Source: an uncultured Prevotella sp. (GTDB lineage: Bacteria > Bacteroidota > Bacteroidia > Bacteroidales > Bacteroidaceae). Taken from it: DNA of 36,438 nt. The stretch lies in assembly GCA_900316295.1 (NCBI GenBank), contig ONCJ01000019.1, positions 1 through 36,438 on the forward strand. The letters run 5' to 3'. Below, in pieces: positions 14,625 through 22,524 of this stretch (positions are counted from its first letter, which is position 1; each line of letters starts with the position of its first letter). Made by a program: the position numbers and the translations under genes. The notes under the pieces are model-generated. The model was given only the letters and a program-made list of their open reading frames with translations. It searched no databases and was not told where the DNA came from.

Positions 14625-16028
14625 TTACAACACATCGCTCTCTCTACGTAGCTCTTCTATCATACCACTGAGCTTATCCAACTCGCGTGGTATCTTGATG
14701 TTCTGTGGACAATGTATCTCACACTGTCCGCACTGAATGCAGTGATCGGGTTGTCGTTCGGGTGAAACCACACGATCAAGACCTATGAGATACTGGCGAC
14801 GGAACTTGCGATAGTCTTTTGATTCCTTGTCGCGAGGCAGTGTGCCTTCGTTCTTACATTTATTATAATGTACAAAAATGGCGGGTATGTCAATGCCATA
14901 CGGACACGGCATACAATACTTACAGTCGTTGCATGGGATGCTCTCTACACCGACAAGCTGCTTAGCTATTCCATATAGGAATTCTTCCTCCTTCTTACTT
15001 ACTGGTTGGAGCGGGCAATAAGTCAGCAGATTGTCCTTGAGATGCTCCATATATGTCATACCACTGAGTACTGTCAACACGCCCTCGGGAGTACCTGCAT
15101 AGCGGAATGCCCACGAAGCGATAGACTTCTCAGGATCATACTGTTTCACATCCTTAGCAAGATATTGTGGCAGATTGGCAAGACGACCACCAAGCAACGG
15201 CTCCATTATCACAGACGGTATACCACGTTTCTGCAGCTCTCCATACAGGTATCTGGCATCTGTGTTACGGTCGTTAATCTCGTTGGCATAGTCCCAATCA
15301 AGGTAGTTAAGTTCGATCTGAACGAAGTCCCAATGATACTGATCATGTTTTGACAATAGATAGTCGAACACCTCTACGTCGCCATGATATGAAAAGCCAA
15401 GATTCTTGATTCTGCCAGCCTTACGTTCCTCCACGAGAAAATCGAGCATGCCGTTGTCGAGATATCGAGCAGAGAAGCGTTCCATTCCTCCCTGTCCCAC
15501 GCTGTGTAGCAGATAATAATCGATATAGTCTACTTGCAGGTTCTTCATTGAGGCCCGATACATCTTTATGGATTCCTCTTTTGTCCACAAGGCATCGTTA
15601 AAATTCGACAGTTTGGTAGCTACGAAATACTCACTTCGTTTATGTCTGTGCAGAGCCTTGCCTGTTGACTCCTCAGAATGACCTTGGCAATAGACAGGTG
15701 AAGTGTCAAAATAGTTCACACCATGTTCTATAGCATAGTCTACCAAGCGATTCACCTGATCTTGATCGATGACGTCCTCATCGTCTTCATCTTGCTTTTG
15801 AAGTGTTGGCAGACGCATCATGCCATAGCCAAGAAGAGACACCTTGTCTTTGGTTGCCGGATTGACACGATAAGTCATCTTGCCTACTGGCGGCTCTACC
15901 TGATGCTTATACTCGTCTTCCATCTGAGTGGTCTTGTTGTCTTTACAGCCCACCAAAGCCGTAGCTGTTGCCGCAGCACCAGCACCGAATAGCTTTAAGA
16001 ATTTTCTGCGGGAGATATCTTTGCTCAT
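14625..16028 (-). CDS. Tat-exported aldo/keto reductase-ferredoxin lipoprotein
   Basis: A 467-residue fusion of an aldo/keto reductase barrel and a 2[4Fe-4S] ferredoxin. The N-terminus has a twin-arginine signal, SRRKFLK at 6-12, a hydrophobic stretch and a lipobox-like LVGC (Cys 28), so the folded, cofactor-loaded protein should be exported by Tat and perhaps lipid-anchored. The AKR catalytic tetrad is intact: Asp 108, Tyr 113, Lys 139, His 175. Two cysteine clusters near the C-terminus (CNDCKYCMPCP and CIQCGQCEIHCP) bind the iron-sulfur centres. It lies between the polyferredoxin and COG2509 genes, with tatA and tatC upstream in the same run. Substrate unknown; NAD(P)H is scarce outside the cytoplasm, so electrons may come through the ferredoxins. 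Confidence 0.85.
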   Translation of the reverse strand: MSKDISRRKFLKLFGAGAAATATALVGCKDNKTTQMEDEYKHQVEPPVGKMTYRVNPATKDKVSLLGYGMMRLPTLQKQDEDDEDVIDQDQVNRLVDYAIEHGVNYFDTSPVYCQGHSEESTGKALHRHKRSEYFVATKLSNFNDALWTKEESIKMYRASMKNLQVDYIDYYLLHSVGQGGMERFSARYLDNGMLDFLVEERKAGRIKNLGFSYHGDVEVFDYLLSKHDQYHWDFVQIELNYLDWDYANEINDRNTDARYLYGELQKRGIPSVIMEPLLGGRLANLPQYLAKDVKQYDPEKSIASWAFRYAGTPEGVLTVLSGMTYMEHLKDNLLTYCPLQPVSKKEEEFLYGIAKQLVGVESIPCNDCKYCMPCPYGIDIPAIFVHYNKCKNEGTLPRDKESKDYRKFRRQYLIGLDRVVSPERQPDHCIQCGQCEIHCPQNIKIPRELDKLSGMIEELRRESDVL

Positions 16029-16113
16029 TGTATCGTTATGTTTTTTATTGTAGAGCGGTTTCGTTATTAAGTCAGTTCGATATATCGGTATAACGTAGTA
16101 TCGACTTTATATC

Positions 16114-17664
16114 TTAAATTGTTCTATGCACCTCGTGTCCCTCAACATATATTGCTGGGAAAGGACGTGATGGACATACATACTCGCAAGCGCCACAGCC
16201 TATGCAGCGAGCCTCGTTGACGACAGGGATATACGCAGAGGTCTCGTCATCAGGATCTGATGGCACCATCTCTATGGCTCCAGACGGACAATGGCGCTCA
16301 CAATTACCACACTCAATGCCATCGGCAACAGGCAGGCAGTTCTTACGAATCCATACTGCGTGACCAATCTGTATAGATGATTTTTCCGCGCCATCCAATG
16401 ATTTTATGGCACCAGCGGGACAGACATCTGAACAACGTGTACATTCAGGACGGCAATAGCCACGTTCGTATGACATCACGGGTTGCATGATGTGTAACAA
16501 GTCCATGGTCGGCCGCAACACTCCATTGGGACACTCTGACACACACAGCTGGCAGCCAGTACACCGCTTTGCCATATTACTGGCACTGAGCGACCCTGGA
16601 GGTGTGAGTGGTGTCTGGCGTTGAGGAGCAACCTTCTGTTTTATGACAGCTAACCCTCCATCAACAATCTTCTTATCCTGAGCTATCGCTGCGGTAGCAA
16701 GGAGTACCGAGGACGATACGAGAAACGAGCGACGCGGGGCATCAGTAGTGTTCTGATTATACGACGTCGTCTGAGGATTAGAAGAATTAGAATTACTAGA
16801 GCTACTAGAACGACTAGAATTACTAGAACGACTAGAAGAACCAGAAAAACCAGAAAGCCTATACTTCAATGCTCCAAAATTACACTTCTCAATACAGTCG
16901 CCACAAACGACACAACGACTATAGTCCACAGAATGGTTCTTATAATCAATACACGAAGCCTTACAGTTCTTAGAACAAAGAGAACAATTTCGACATTTGT
17001 CGGCATCAAATCTGACCTTGAAGAATGATAAACGCGCAACGAAGCCAAGCACAGTTCCTACTGGACAGATAGTGTTACAATACGTCCTGCCATTACGCCA
17101 TGCGAGAACGAACAGGATAATCATGGTAGTCAAAGCGACAAACAATACTGGCAGACTCTTCATCCACACATCTACACTATAGAATGCATAGCTATCTGCG
17201 CGCTCAGCTATAGCGGCAAGACCATTATTGCCCAATTGCCACAAAGGCTGTAAAAGCATTGTGGCTATACGTCCATAGGCGCTATATGGTGCCAGCAACT
17301 GAACAATACTACCAACGCCTGCCACTATCGCGACTATCATAATAACAAGCATCATATACCTAAGCCACGCCATCGGCTTGGAATATGAGTATCTATTCTT
17401 TCTCACCTTCTTTCCGAAGGATGCGAAGACATCCTGCATCACTCCAAGAGGGCATATCACCGAACAATATACACGTCCGAACACAAGCGTAAGGCACAGC
17501 AACACAACGATAACAAGAACATTTAGGGCCAATGCCGCAGGCAAGAACTGTATCTTTGCCATCCAGCCCAACCAGTGATGTAGCGTTCCTGTGAAGTCAA
17601 GAAACATCAGTGTGATGCCAAGAAAAAACACCATCGCAAGAATAATTCTAATTCGTCGTATCAT
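16114..17664 (-). CDS. Membrane polyferredoxin fused to exported ferredoxin (NapH-NapG-like)
   Basis: A 516-residue iron-sulfur membrane protein. Residues 1-215 are NapH-like: several transmembrane helices and the two motifs CSVICPLG (67-74) and CNTICPVG (196-203). Residues 224-261 carry two [4Fe-4S] clusters on the inner side. A Ser/Asn/Arg low-complexity linker (271-309) leads to an internal twin-arginine-like signal, APRRSFLVSSSVLLATAAIAQ starting at 309, then a NapG-like domain with four cysteine clusters (CTGCQLCVSECP, CRPECTRCSDVCP, CGNCERHCP, CIGCGACEYVCP). The layout fits electron transfer from the inside to periplasmic ferredoxin centres. Its start overlaps the tatC stop by 17 bp. 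The electron acceptor is unknown; the neighbouring aldo/keto reductase is a candidate. Confidence 0.85.
   Translation of the reverse strand: MIRRIRIILAMVFFLGITLMFLDFTGTLHHWLGWMAKIQFLPAALALNVLVIVVLLCLTLVFGRVYCSVICPLGVMQDVFASFGKKVRKNRYSYSKPMAWLRYMMLVIMIVAIVAGVGSIVQLLAPYSAYGRIATMLLQPLWQLGNNGLAAIAERADSYAFYSVDVWMKSLPVLFVALTTMIILFVLAWRNGRTYCNTICPVGTVLGFVARLSFFKVRFDADKCRNCSLCSKNCKASCIDYKNHSVDYSRCVVCGDCIEKCNFGALKYRLSGFSGSSSRSSNSSRSSSSSNSNSSNPQTTSYNQNTTDAPRRSFLVSSSVLLATAAIAQDKKIVDGGLAVIKQKVAPQRQTPLTPPGSLSASNMAKRCTGCQLCVSECPNGVLRPTMDLLHIMQPVMSYERGYCRPECTRCSDVCPAGAIKSLDGAEKSSIQIGHAVWIRKNCLPVADGIECGNCERHCPSGAIEMVPSDPDDETSAYIPVVNEARCIGCGACEYVCPSRPFPAIYVEGHEVHRTI
16776..16858. repeat. Simple-sequence tract encoding the Ser/Asn linker
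   Basis: Overlapping units related to CTAGAAYKA/ACTAGAACG run through this stretch and, on the minus strand, encode the Ser/Asn/Arg linker between the membrane and exported halves of the polyferredoxin. The tract looks like expanded simple sequence rather than conserved protein. Confidence 0.6.
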
Positions 17665-18412
17665 TATTAGTTTTTGTATATTTCACAATTAGTATGCTTA
17701 TCTCGTATAGCAGCAACACTGGCAGTGCCACTACAAACAATGTGAACGCATCGGTGGTTGGAGTGATGATTGCAGAGATAATAAGCACCGCCACAACTGC
17801 ATGTCGCCGATATCGTCTCATCACATCCGCAGTAAGCAGCCCCACTCTTCCCAAGAGTCCACATACCACAGGTAATTCAGCAACCAAACCCATCATCAGG
17901 CTCATCATAAGCAGCGTGTCGACATACGACTGCAGTGTGAGCATATTGGTAACATCATCACTGACACTATAAGTACCAAGAAAACGAACTGTCATTGGGA
18001 ATATCAGAAAGTAGTTTAGTAACGTTCCTGCGACAAACATCGCATAGCCACTACCTACAAGCCGAATGGCAACCCTGCGTTCACTCTGATACAGTCCTGG
18101 GGAGATAAAACCAAAAAGAAGATAAATGACGTATGGAGATGCACACAACAAACCCACATAGAATGCCACACGCATGTGAGTCATAAACTGCTCAGTGAGT
18201 GTAGTGTTCACAAGATGGATGTGAAAGGCATCTACTCCCAACAGGCGAAAGGTAGGAAAACTACTTGACAATGGTGCCAACACAACCTCGAACAACTCTT
18301 CTTTGAGTAAAAACGCGATTATCGTGCAACATAAGACAACGGCAAGAACACGAAGGAGTACCGAGCGTAGCTCCTCCAGATGATCCCAGAACGAACCTTG
18401 TCTACTATCCAT
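17648..18412 (-). CDS. tatC: Twin-arginine translocase subunit TatC
   Basis: The receptor subunit of the Tat translocase, which exports folded proteins across the inner membrane. The 254-residue product has the N-terminal signature FWDHLEELRSVLL (8-20) and six hydrophobic segments of normal spacing, with the Pro-containing SPYVIYLLFGFISPGLYQSERR segment typical of the family. It lies 39 bp behind tatA and overlaps the polyferredoxin start by 17 bp, so translation of these two is probably coupled. Two likely Tat clients follow directly. Confidence 0.93.
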   Translation of the reverse strand: MDSRQGSFWDHLEELRSVLLRVLAVVLCCTIIAFLLKEELFEVVLAPLSSSFPTFRLLGVDAFHIHLVNTTLTEQFMTHMRVAFYVGLLCASPYVIYLLFGFISPGLYQSERRVAIRLVGSGYAMFVAGTLLNYFLIFPMTVRFLGTYSVSDDVTNMLTLQSYVDTLLMMSLMMGLVAELPVVCGLLGRVGLLTADVMRRYRRHAVVAVLIISAIITPTTDAFTLFVVALPVLLLYEISILIVKYTKTNNDTTN

Positions 18413-18451
18413 TGAACGTAAATTCCTAACTACCTACTTCACACCTCCTCA

Positions 18452-18697
18452 TTACTTACTACTCACCTCCTTATTACTCATCTCCTTACTACTCTCCTCC
18501 TTATTACTCATCTCCTTACTACTCTCCTCCCTACTACTCTCCTTCCTACTCATCTCCTCATCCCCTTCCTTCATACCGTCTTTAAAGCTCTTGACACCTT
18601 TACCAAGTCCTTTCATCAGTTCAGGTATTTTCTTTCCGCCGAAAAGCAGTAGCACTATTAGTGCAATAATAAGAATTTCTTGAAATCCTAATCCCAT
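18452..18697 (-). CDS. tatA: Twin-arginine translocase subunit TatA
   Basis: The pore-forming TatA/E protein, 81 residues. One transmembrane helix (about 6-19, [16 protein letters not shown]) is followed by the FGG hinge, the amphipathic helix [21 protein letters not shown], and a charged tail. The tail from about residue 50 is a repeat of [10 protein letters not shown]-like units encoded by a 15-bp tandem DNA repeat; this is not conserved in TatA and the tail is known to tolerate change. It starts 11 bp after the UpxY-like gene stops. No tatB is visible; two-component TatAC systems are common. Confidence 0.93.
   Translation of the reverse strand: MGLGFQEILIIALIVLLLFGGKKIPELMKGLGKGVKSFKDGMKEGDEEMSRKESSREESSKEMSNKEESSKEMSNKEVSSK
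18467..18556. repeat. 15-bp tandem repeat encoding the TatA tail
   Basis: Six 15-bp units, consensus CTCCTTACTACTCNC on the plus strand, start at 18467. Units 1-2 and 3-4 form an exact 30-bp higher-order repeat. Translated from the minus strand they give [10 protein letters not shown]-type residues. The same 15-bp unit occurs three times inside trpF (23816-23860). Confidence 0.8.
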
Positions 18698-18708
18698 TGT
18701 GTGTGTTT

Positions 18709-19278
18709 TTAGTTTTTAGTCAAATTTTCATCTATCGGAACGCAGCACCATCGGCTCACCTTTAAAGCAACACCCATCCCTGGCACCTCCTTGAGCAGAT
18801 AATACTTCTTACTGATGCGTACAAGTCTGCCAGACAAGCCCTTTAATGGTCCGAACTTCACTAACACCTCTGTTCCAACCTTCATTCTCGCTTCCTGTTC
18901 AGTCAAGTATTCCCGAATGGTTATGTCAGGATTACACATCATCTGGAACTCTATCATCTGCTTTGCAGGTATCTCATAATATGCAGGATCATCTGCTGTC
19001 TTACGAATGACCGACATCTTGTAAGATGATTCTGCTACTACACGACGCATCTGCTGTTCATCAGTGGCTTTCTTGACAAACAACAGGTTGTGAACTACAG
19101 GGCGCAACTGCCGCATAGGTTTTCCTCCATGCCCCTCACTCACTTGCCACTGTCTTGGTACAAACGTTTCATACCCATGTTGTTTGAAGTATTCTTCAAT
19201 CTCTGTCAGTTTCAAGGAAAAGAGCCGGACAGCATACCATGGACAAAACTGCTCCACCTTTGCATCCACTTGTTCCAT
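18709..19278 (-). CDS. UpxY-like NusG paralog (specialised transcription elongation factor)
   Basis: A 189-residue NusG-family protein with an N-terminal NGN domain ([18 protein letters not shown], about 14-31; then the NLLFVK strand) and a C-terminal KOW segment ([20 protein letters not shown]). In Bacteroidota such paralogs (UpxY) act as antiterminators for capsule operons and are the first gene of the operon they control. Here the gene heads a Tat/iron-sulfur run, with tatA 11 bp downstream, so it may promote transcription through that long operon. A -7 box lies only 5 bp before the ATG, which implies an almost leaderless mRNA or a start at the GTG of codon 4 or 8. No polysaccharide genes are nearby. 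Confidence 0.85.
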   Translation of the reverse strand: MEQVDAKVEQFCPWYAVRLFSLKLTEIEEYFKQHGYETFVPRQWQVSEGHGGKPMRQLRPVVHNLLFVKKATDEQQMRRVVAESSYKMSVIRKTADDPAYYEIPAKQMIEFQMMCNPDITIREYLTEQEARMKVGTEVLVKFGPLKGLSGRLVRISKKYYLLKEVPGMGVALKVSRWCCVPIDENLTKN

Positions 19279-19283
19279 GGCTA

Positions 19284-19291
19284 CAAAGATA
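19284..19291 (-). promoter_or_regulatory. Putative -7 element of the UpxY-tat operon
   Basis: The minus strand reads TATCTTTG here, a match to TAnnTTTG. A clear TTTG -33 element is not present at 19-21 bp upstream; only T-rich sequence is. The box ends 5 bases before the ATG at 19278, so a transcript from it would start at or next to the start codon. The trp operon ends 71 bp upstream without a visible hairpin, so read-through from trpG is also possible. Confidence 0.5.
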
Positions 19292-19349
19292 CAAATTAAA
19301 TGCGTAAAGGAAAATGCGTTATGCGTTTTTTTCTTAATATTTATATTTA

Positions 19350-19919
19350 TTATGGATTATGCATTATGAAGTTGTTAACGATTGTCCTTCCGTCAGGTGT
19401 CAGTACACTCTCAGGATGAAACTGTATGCCATGGATATCATATTCAGTATGGCACAGTCCCATAATCTGTCCCTCATCACTCACAGCCGTCACCAACAGA
19501 CATTCTGGCAGGTCAGCGTCATCAACAACCCAGGAATGATAGCGTCCCATCATGATTCTTGTTGGCAAACCTTCGAAAATATAGTCATTACCCAGCTGAG
19601 TACCCTCTAAGGCAACACCATGAAACACATCATCAAGGTTAGTCAGTGTACCACCAAACACCTCACCAATAGCTTGATGACCAAGACAGACTCCCATGAT
19701 AGGTTTCTTTCCAGCATAGGTTCTGATGACATCGAGCAATTGTCCTGCCTCTGATGGTATACCTGGACCTGGAGAAAGTATTATCTTGTCAAACTTATCT
19801 ATCCAAGCCATGTCAAACTGGTCGTTCCTGTATACAGTTACCTCTGCCCCAAGTTCCCTTACCAGATGAGCAAGGTTGTAGGTAAAGGAGTCGTAATTGT
19901 CAATAATAACTATCTTCAT
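19350..19919 (-). CDS. trpG: Anthranilate synthase glutamine amidotransferase component
   Basis: The glutaminase subunit (189 residues) that supplies ammonia to TrpE for anthranilate synthesis. It is a class I amidotransferase: the oxyanion-hole motif ILSPGPGIPSEAG (47-59), nucleophile Cys 78 in MGVCLGHQAIGE, and the His/Glu pair in IQFHPESVLTPDG near the C-terminus. It starts with MKIVIIDNYDSFTYNL, as usual. It lies 18 bp behind trpE and is the last gene of the trp operon. Confidence 0.95.
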   Translation of the reverse strand: MKIVIIDNYDSFTYNLAHLVRELGAEVTVYRNDQFDMAWIDKFDKIILSPGPGIPSEAGQLLDVIRTYAGKKPIMGVCLGHQAIGEVFGGTLTNLDDVFHGVALEGTQLGNDYIFEGLPTRIMMGRYHSWVVDDADLPECLLVTAVSDEGQIMGLCHTEYDIHGIQFHPESVLTPDGRTIVNNFIMHNP

Positions 19920-19937
19920 TTTTTCATTTTTTTGATT

Positions 19938-21329
19938 CTATAGCTTTTCTGCCAGATTGATTGCTTTCACCAGTGCTCCCAGCTTATTGTTCACCTCCTG
20001 AAGTTCGTATTCTTCATTACTCTTTGCCACAATACCGCCACCAGCCTGAAACCACAGTTCACCGTTTCGCGAGACGAAGGTACGAATGGTGATGGCTTGG
20101 TTTAGCGAACCGTCAAGTCCGATAATACCTATACATCCACCATATGCACCACGGTTGTGTGGCTCGTACTCCGAGATGAGTTGCATGGCACGAACCTTAG
20201 GAGCACCACTCAGTGTTCCTGCAGGGAAGGTGTCGATGAACGCCTTTATGGGATCAGCATCGTTATCCAATGTTCCACTAACCCTGCTGACAAGATGGAT
20301 CACATGACTGTAATATTGGATATCCTTATAAAAATCCACCTTCACATCATGGCAGTTGCGTGACAGGTCATTACGGGCTAGGTCAACGAGCATCACATGC
20401 TCGGCGTTCTCCTTAGGATCGTTACGCAGGAACTCTGCTCCCTTGCGATCAGCCTCCGCATCTCCTGTACGTTTCGTCGTACCAGCAATAGGGTCAATGT
20501 ATGCTTGTCGACCTGCGATGCGACAGTGGGTTTCGGGTGAAGAACCGAAGATACGGAATCCGCCGAAATCAAAATAGAACAAATATGGTGACGGGTTGAT
20601 GCTCCTTAACGCACGATAGAGCTTAAAGTCATCACCTTCATATTTCTGGATGAAACGTCGTGACAGAACAATCTGGAACACATCACCTCGCAGACAATGA
20701 CTGATGCCCCTGCGTATATTTTCTTTATGCTGCTCATCAGTAAGAGTAGACTGCACGTTACCTACCGGACGGAAGTCGTATGCCTTAACGTTAGACTTAT
20801 TCATTGACTTCAACACATCATCAAGTTCATCAACATCACCAAGCGTAATCAGTCGAACAAGACTGTTATGATGGTCGAAGACTATCACCACCTTATATAA
20901 TATATATAGCATATCGGGGGCATCATTCTTCTCCTGGACCTCGTCCTTCACCGCAATGTTTTCAAAATAGCGCACCGCATTGAAAGAGGTATATCCATAG
21001 AGTCCACAAACTGAGGCATCTTCGCCATCGACTTGTATCCTGTCTATCAGTTTATGTATAGCCTTATCCGTACCAAAATCATTATCCACCTCATGACTGA
21101 AGGTGCTACCATCAGGATAGGTTATTGTGGCTATGCCATGACTCACGGCAACGCTTGCCATGGGATTGATGCCGATATACGAATGTGAATTGCTCTGCTC
21201 ATGATAGTCAGAACTTTCCATGAGGGCACTCTGTGGATAGAGGTCACGCAGTCGCATATATGCTCCTACTGGCGTATGCAGGTCGCCGAGGATGGTCTTT
21301 GTCTTTGTGGTATATCTAAAAGTTTCCAT
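19938..21329 (-). CDS. trpE: Anthranilate synthase component I
   Basis: Chorismate-binding subunit (463 residues) catalysing the first step of tryptophan synthesis with TrpG. The N-terminal feedback-inhibition motif is present as LMESSD (LLES-like), and the catalytic core shows SPETHCRI, IDPIAGTTKRTGD, VMLVDLARNDLSRN and FPAGTLSGAPKVRAM. I place the start at the ATG at 21329 (METFRYTTKTK); a longer frame to 21413 reads through the trpB end and adds 28 non-family residues. This start overlaps the trpB stop by 14 bp, consistent with coupled translation. Expected to be inhibited by tryptophan and controlled by the attenuator upstream of trpD. Confidence 0.94.
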   Translation of the reverse strand: METFRYTTKTKTILGDLHTPVGAYMRLRDLYPQSALMESSDYHEQSNSHSYIGINPMASVAVSHGIATITYPDGSTFSHEVDNDFGTDKAIHKLIDRIQVDGEDASVCGLYGYTSFNAVRYFENIAVKDEVQEKNDAPDMLYILYKVVIVFDHHNSLVRLITLGDVDELDDVLKSMNKSNVKAYDFRPVGNVQSTLTDEQHKENIRRGISHCLRGDVFQIVLSRRFIQKYEGDDFKLYRALRSINPSPYLFYFDFGGFRIFGSSPETHCRIAGRQAYIDPIAGTTKRTGDAEADRKGAEFLRNDPKENAEHVMLVDLARNDLSRNCHDVKVDFYKDIQYYSHVIHLVSRVSGTLDNDADPIKAFIDTFPAGTLSGAPKVRAMQLISEYEPHNRGAYGGCIGIIGLDGSLNQAITIRTFVSRNGELWFQAGGGIVAKSNEEYELQEVNNKLGALVKAINLAEKL

Positions 21330-22524
21330 ATTCTTTTGCCATTTCTTTGTTTTTAAGATATGTCTGCACATCCTTGTCGCCGCGTCCACTGACTGTGAGC
21401 ACCACGATGTCATCTGGTGAGAATTTCAGTTTTTTTAGTGCTGCTATAGCATGAGCACTCTCTATAGCAGGAATGATACCCTCCATACGTGTCAACTCAT
21501 ACCCACCATATATAGCCTCATCGTCATTGATGGCAAGCACCTTGGTACGTCCGCTCTGTGCCAGGTTAGCATGCATGGGGCCAATACCGGGATAGTCGAG
21601 ACCGGCAGAAATGGTGAAAGCCTCCTTTATCTGTCCATCGTCAGTTTGCATGACAAGCGATTTGGCACCATGTATGATGCCTACCTTACCGCAATGCATC
21701 GTGGCTGCAGTATAGTCAGTATCTATACCATGTCCTCCTGCCTCAGCGAGTACTATCTTCACTCGTTCGTCATCAATATAGTGATATATCGTTCCTGCTG
21801 CATTCGAGCCACCGCCCACACACGCGATAAGATAGTCGGGATAGTCGCGACCTACCTTTTCCTCCAGTTGCCAGTGTATCTCCTCACTGATGATACTCTG
21901 CAACCGAGCTACTATATCGGGATAAGGATGTGGTCCCATCGTAGAACCTACAATATAGAAAGTGTCTTGTGGATGACAACACCAGTCGCGGATAGTCTCT
22001 GAACAGGCATCTGACAGAGTCATATTTCCTGTGGTTACAGGATGTACCTCAGCACCGAGCATGCGCATGCGCTCCACATTAGTGTGCTGGCGCTCCACAT
22101 CAGTCTTACCCATGAAGATCTCGCATTTCATATCCATGAGTGCACACACCGTAGCTGTTGCCACGCCATGCTGTCCCGCACCAGTCTCGGCAATAATACG
22201 GGTCTTCCCCATCTTCTTTGCCATAAGTATCTGTCCTATGGTGTTATTGATCTTATGCGCACCAGTATGATTGAGGTCTTCACGTTTCAGATACAACTGA
22301 CAACCGTACTTCTCACTCATACGTTTGGCATAATATAGTGGTGAGGGACGGCCCACATAGTCGCGCAGCAATGCTCTGTATTCTTTCTGGAATTCCTCGC
22401 TCTCCAAGATAGGTAGGTAGGCATCCTGAAGATCATGTACACATTTGTATAGTATCTCTGGAACGTATGCTCCTCCAAACTCGCCGTAAAAGCCATTACC
22501 GTCTATGGAATATTTCTTGCTCAT
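21316..22524 (-). CDS. trpB: Tryptophan synthase beta chain
   Basis: The PLP subunit joining indole and serine to make tryptophan, 402 residues. FGGAYVPEILYKCVHDL is at the N-terminus, the PLP lysine is Lys 91 in HTGAHKINN, AETGAGQHGVATA follows, and the Gly-rich phosphate loop CVGGGSNAAG is in the second half. It is the TrpB1 type that works with TrpA. The ATG overlaps the trpA stop by 4 bp (ATGA), and the 3' end overlaps trpE by 14 bp. Confidence 0.96.
   Translation of the reverse strand: MSKKYSIDGNGFYGEFGGAYVPEILYKCVHDLQDAYLPILESEEFQKEYRALLRDYVGRPSPLYYAKRMSEKYGCQLYLKREDLNHTGAHKINNTIGQILMAKKMGKTRIIAETGAGQHGVATATVCALMDMKCEIFMGKTDVERQHTNVERMRMLGAEVHPVTTGNMTLSDACSETIRDWCCHPQDTFYIVGSTMGPHPYPDIVARLQSIISEEIHWQLEEKVGRDYPDYLIACVGGGSNAAGTIYHYIDDERVKIVLAEAGGHGIDTDYTAATMHCGKVGIIHGAKSLVMQTDDGQIKEAFTISAGLDYPGIGPMHANLAQSGRTKVLAINDDEAIYGGYELTRMEGIIPAIESAHAIAALKKLKFSPDDIVVLTVSGRGDKDVQTYLKNKEMAKEYGNF

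Noticed and set aside
19292-19349. Terminator after trpG
   Set aside because: The ATGCGT motifs are direct, not inverted, repeats and cannot form a stem.
21330-21413. Longer N-terminus of TrpE
   Set aside because: The extra 28 residues lie within trpB coding sequence and do not resemble TrpE; METFRYTTKTK at 21329 fits the family.
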